The notes below the pieces were generated by a model. That model was not told where the DNA came from. It saw only the letters and a program-made list of their open reading frames with translations, and did not search any database. Made by a program: the position numbers and the translations under genes. This document shows, piece by piece, positions 6,303 to 6,535 of a stretch of DNA of 6,535 nucleotides. The stretch covers positions 1 through 6,535 of the forward strand of contig JARXKR010000101.1 in NCBI GenBank assembly GCA_030271565.1. Direction: 5' to 3'. The stretch is from Pseudomonadota bacterium (GTDB lineage: Bacteria; Pseudomonadota; Alphaproteobacteria; Sphingomonadales; Sphingomonadaceae). Position 1 is the first letter of the stretch, and every line of letters starts with the position of its first letter.

Positions 6303-6535
6303 TCACCCTGAGCCTGTCGAAGGGCGCGCCGCGTCCATCAGTTCGCGCATCCGCAGCACGGCTGTTTCGAGCCCAGTGAAAATCGCCTCGCCAATCAGGT
6401 AGTGCCCGATGTTGAGCTCGGCGAGCTGCGGGATCGCGGCGACCGGCTGGACGTTGTCGTAGGTCAGCCCGTGCCCGGCGTGCGGCTCGATCCCGTTCTT
6501 GGCGGCGAGCGCGGCCATATCGGACAGGCGGCGCA
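6303..6535 (-). CDS. pdxJ: Pyridoxine 5'-phosphate synthase, C-terminal part
   Basis: The 5' end is cut by the window edge; about 77 C-terminal codons are visible. PdxJ is a cytoplasmic TIM-barrel enzyme that condenses 1-deoxyxylulose 5-phosphate with 3-amino-2-oxopropyl phosphate to give pyridoxine 5'-phosphate in DXP-dependent vitamin B6 synthesis. The visible part contains the conserved HAGHGLTYDNV block and ELNIGHYLIGEAIFTGLE, which belong to the phosphate-binding end of the barrel, followed by the terminal helix. The final ARPSTGSG is not typical of the family: it is read out of a dispersed repeat, so the gene's original end is probably replaced or extended. An internal ATG at 6518 is simply a methionine within the protein. 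It is the first visible gene of the minus-strand run, ahead of acpS. Confidence 0.95.
   Translation of the reverse strand, partial: RRLSDMAALAAKNGIEPHAGHGLTYDNVQPVAAIPQLAELNIGHYLIGEAIFTGLETAVLRMRELMDAARPSTGSG
6304..6326. repeat. CCTGAGCCTGTCGAAGGGCG-type repeat invading the pdxJ 3' end
   Basis: CACCCTGAGCCTGTCGAAGG plus GCG matches, from memory, a short dispersed repeat seen at many loci in Sphingomonadales and other proteobacteria. CCCT (6306-6309) can pair with AGGG (6321-6324). Read on the minus strand it encodes RPSTGSG and contributes most of the TGA stop of pdxJ, so it overlaps coding sequence. Confidence 0.8.

Noticed and set aside
5064..6311. A plus-strand open frame of 415 codons opposite lepB and acpS
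   Set aside because: Shadow of two confidently identified genes, ending in translated intergenic repeat.
1..6535. tRNA, rRNA, CRISPR array, transposase or phage genes
   Set aside because: None seen: no regularly spaced direct repeats, no cloverleaf pattern I could recognise, and every long credible frame is accounted for.

Overview
The window is GC-rich DNA with dense, almost gapless genes. The protein sequences (RuvX, LepB, AcpS, PdxJ) and the intergenic repeat types point to an alphaproteobacterium, most likely of the order Sphingomonadales (Novosphingobium, Erythrobacter or Sphingopyxis-like). That placement rests on remembered family resemblance, not on a search.

Layout: the left third (about 90-2132) is a tight plus-strand cassette of three genes. 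It has a 50-residue peptide gene with a good Shine-Dalgarno, a 325-residue protein I do not recognise starting 15 nt downstream, and a 301-residue cupin-like protein that overlaps the second gene by 13 nt. The cassette reaches close to the left edge, so its promoter and any earlier genes cannot be judged. The rest (2129-6535) is a minus-strand run in the order pdxJ (5' end cut by the window) - acpS - lepB - AI-2E family transporter - DUF3089 alpha/beta hydrolase - ruvX. From acpS onward these genes overlap or are only a few bases apart, so they probably form one transcription unit. The two groups converge, and their stop codons share a CTAG.

The minus-strand genes are housekeeping: PdxJ makes pyridoxine 5'-phosphate, AcpS activates acyl carrier protein, LepB cleaves signal peptides and RuvX acts in nucleic-acid metabolism. 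An inner-membrane AI-2E transporter and a membrane-anchored hydrolase sit among them. A cluster of inverted repeats fills the only real gap (6182-6302), and one repeat runs into pdxJ, supplying its last residues and stop codon.

The most interesting part is the plus-strand cassette. A tiny Asp-rich peptide with a hydrophobic C-terminus is co-directional and tightly packed with two accessory proteins, one of which carries a plausible His-rich metal site in a cupin-like fold. This resembles a RiPP-type or small-peptide maturation locus, but the function is inferred only from layout and motifs.
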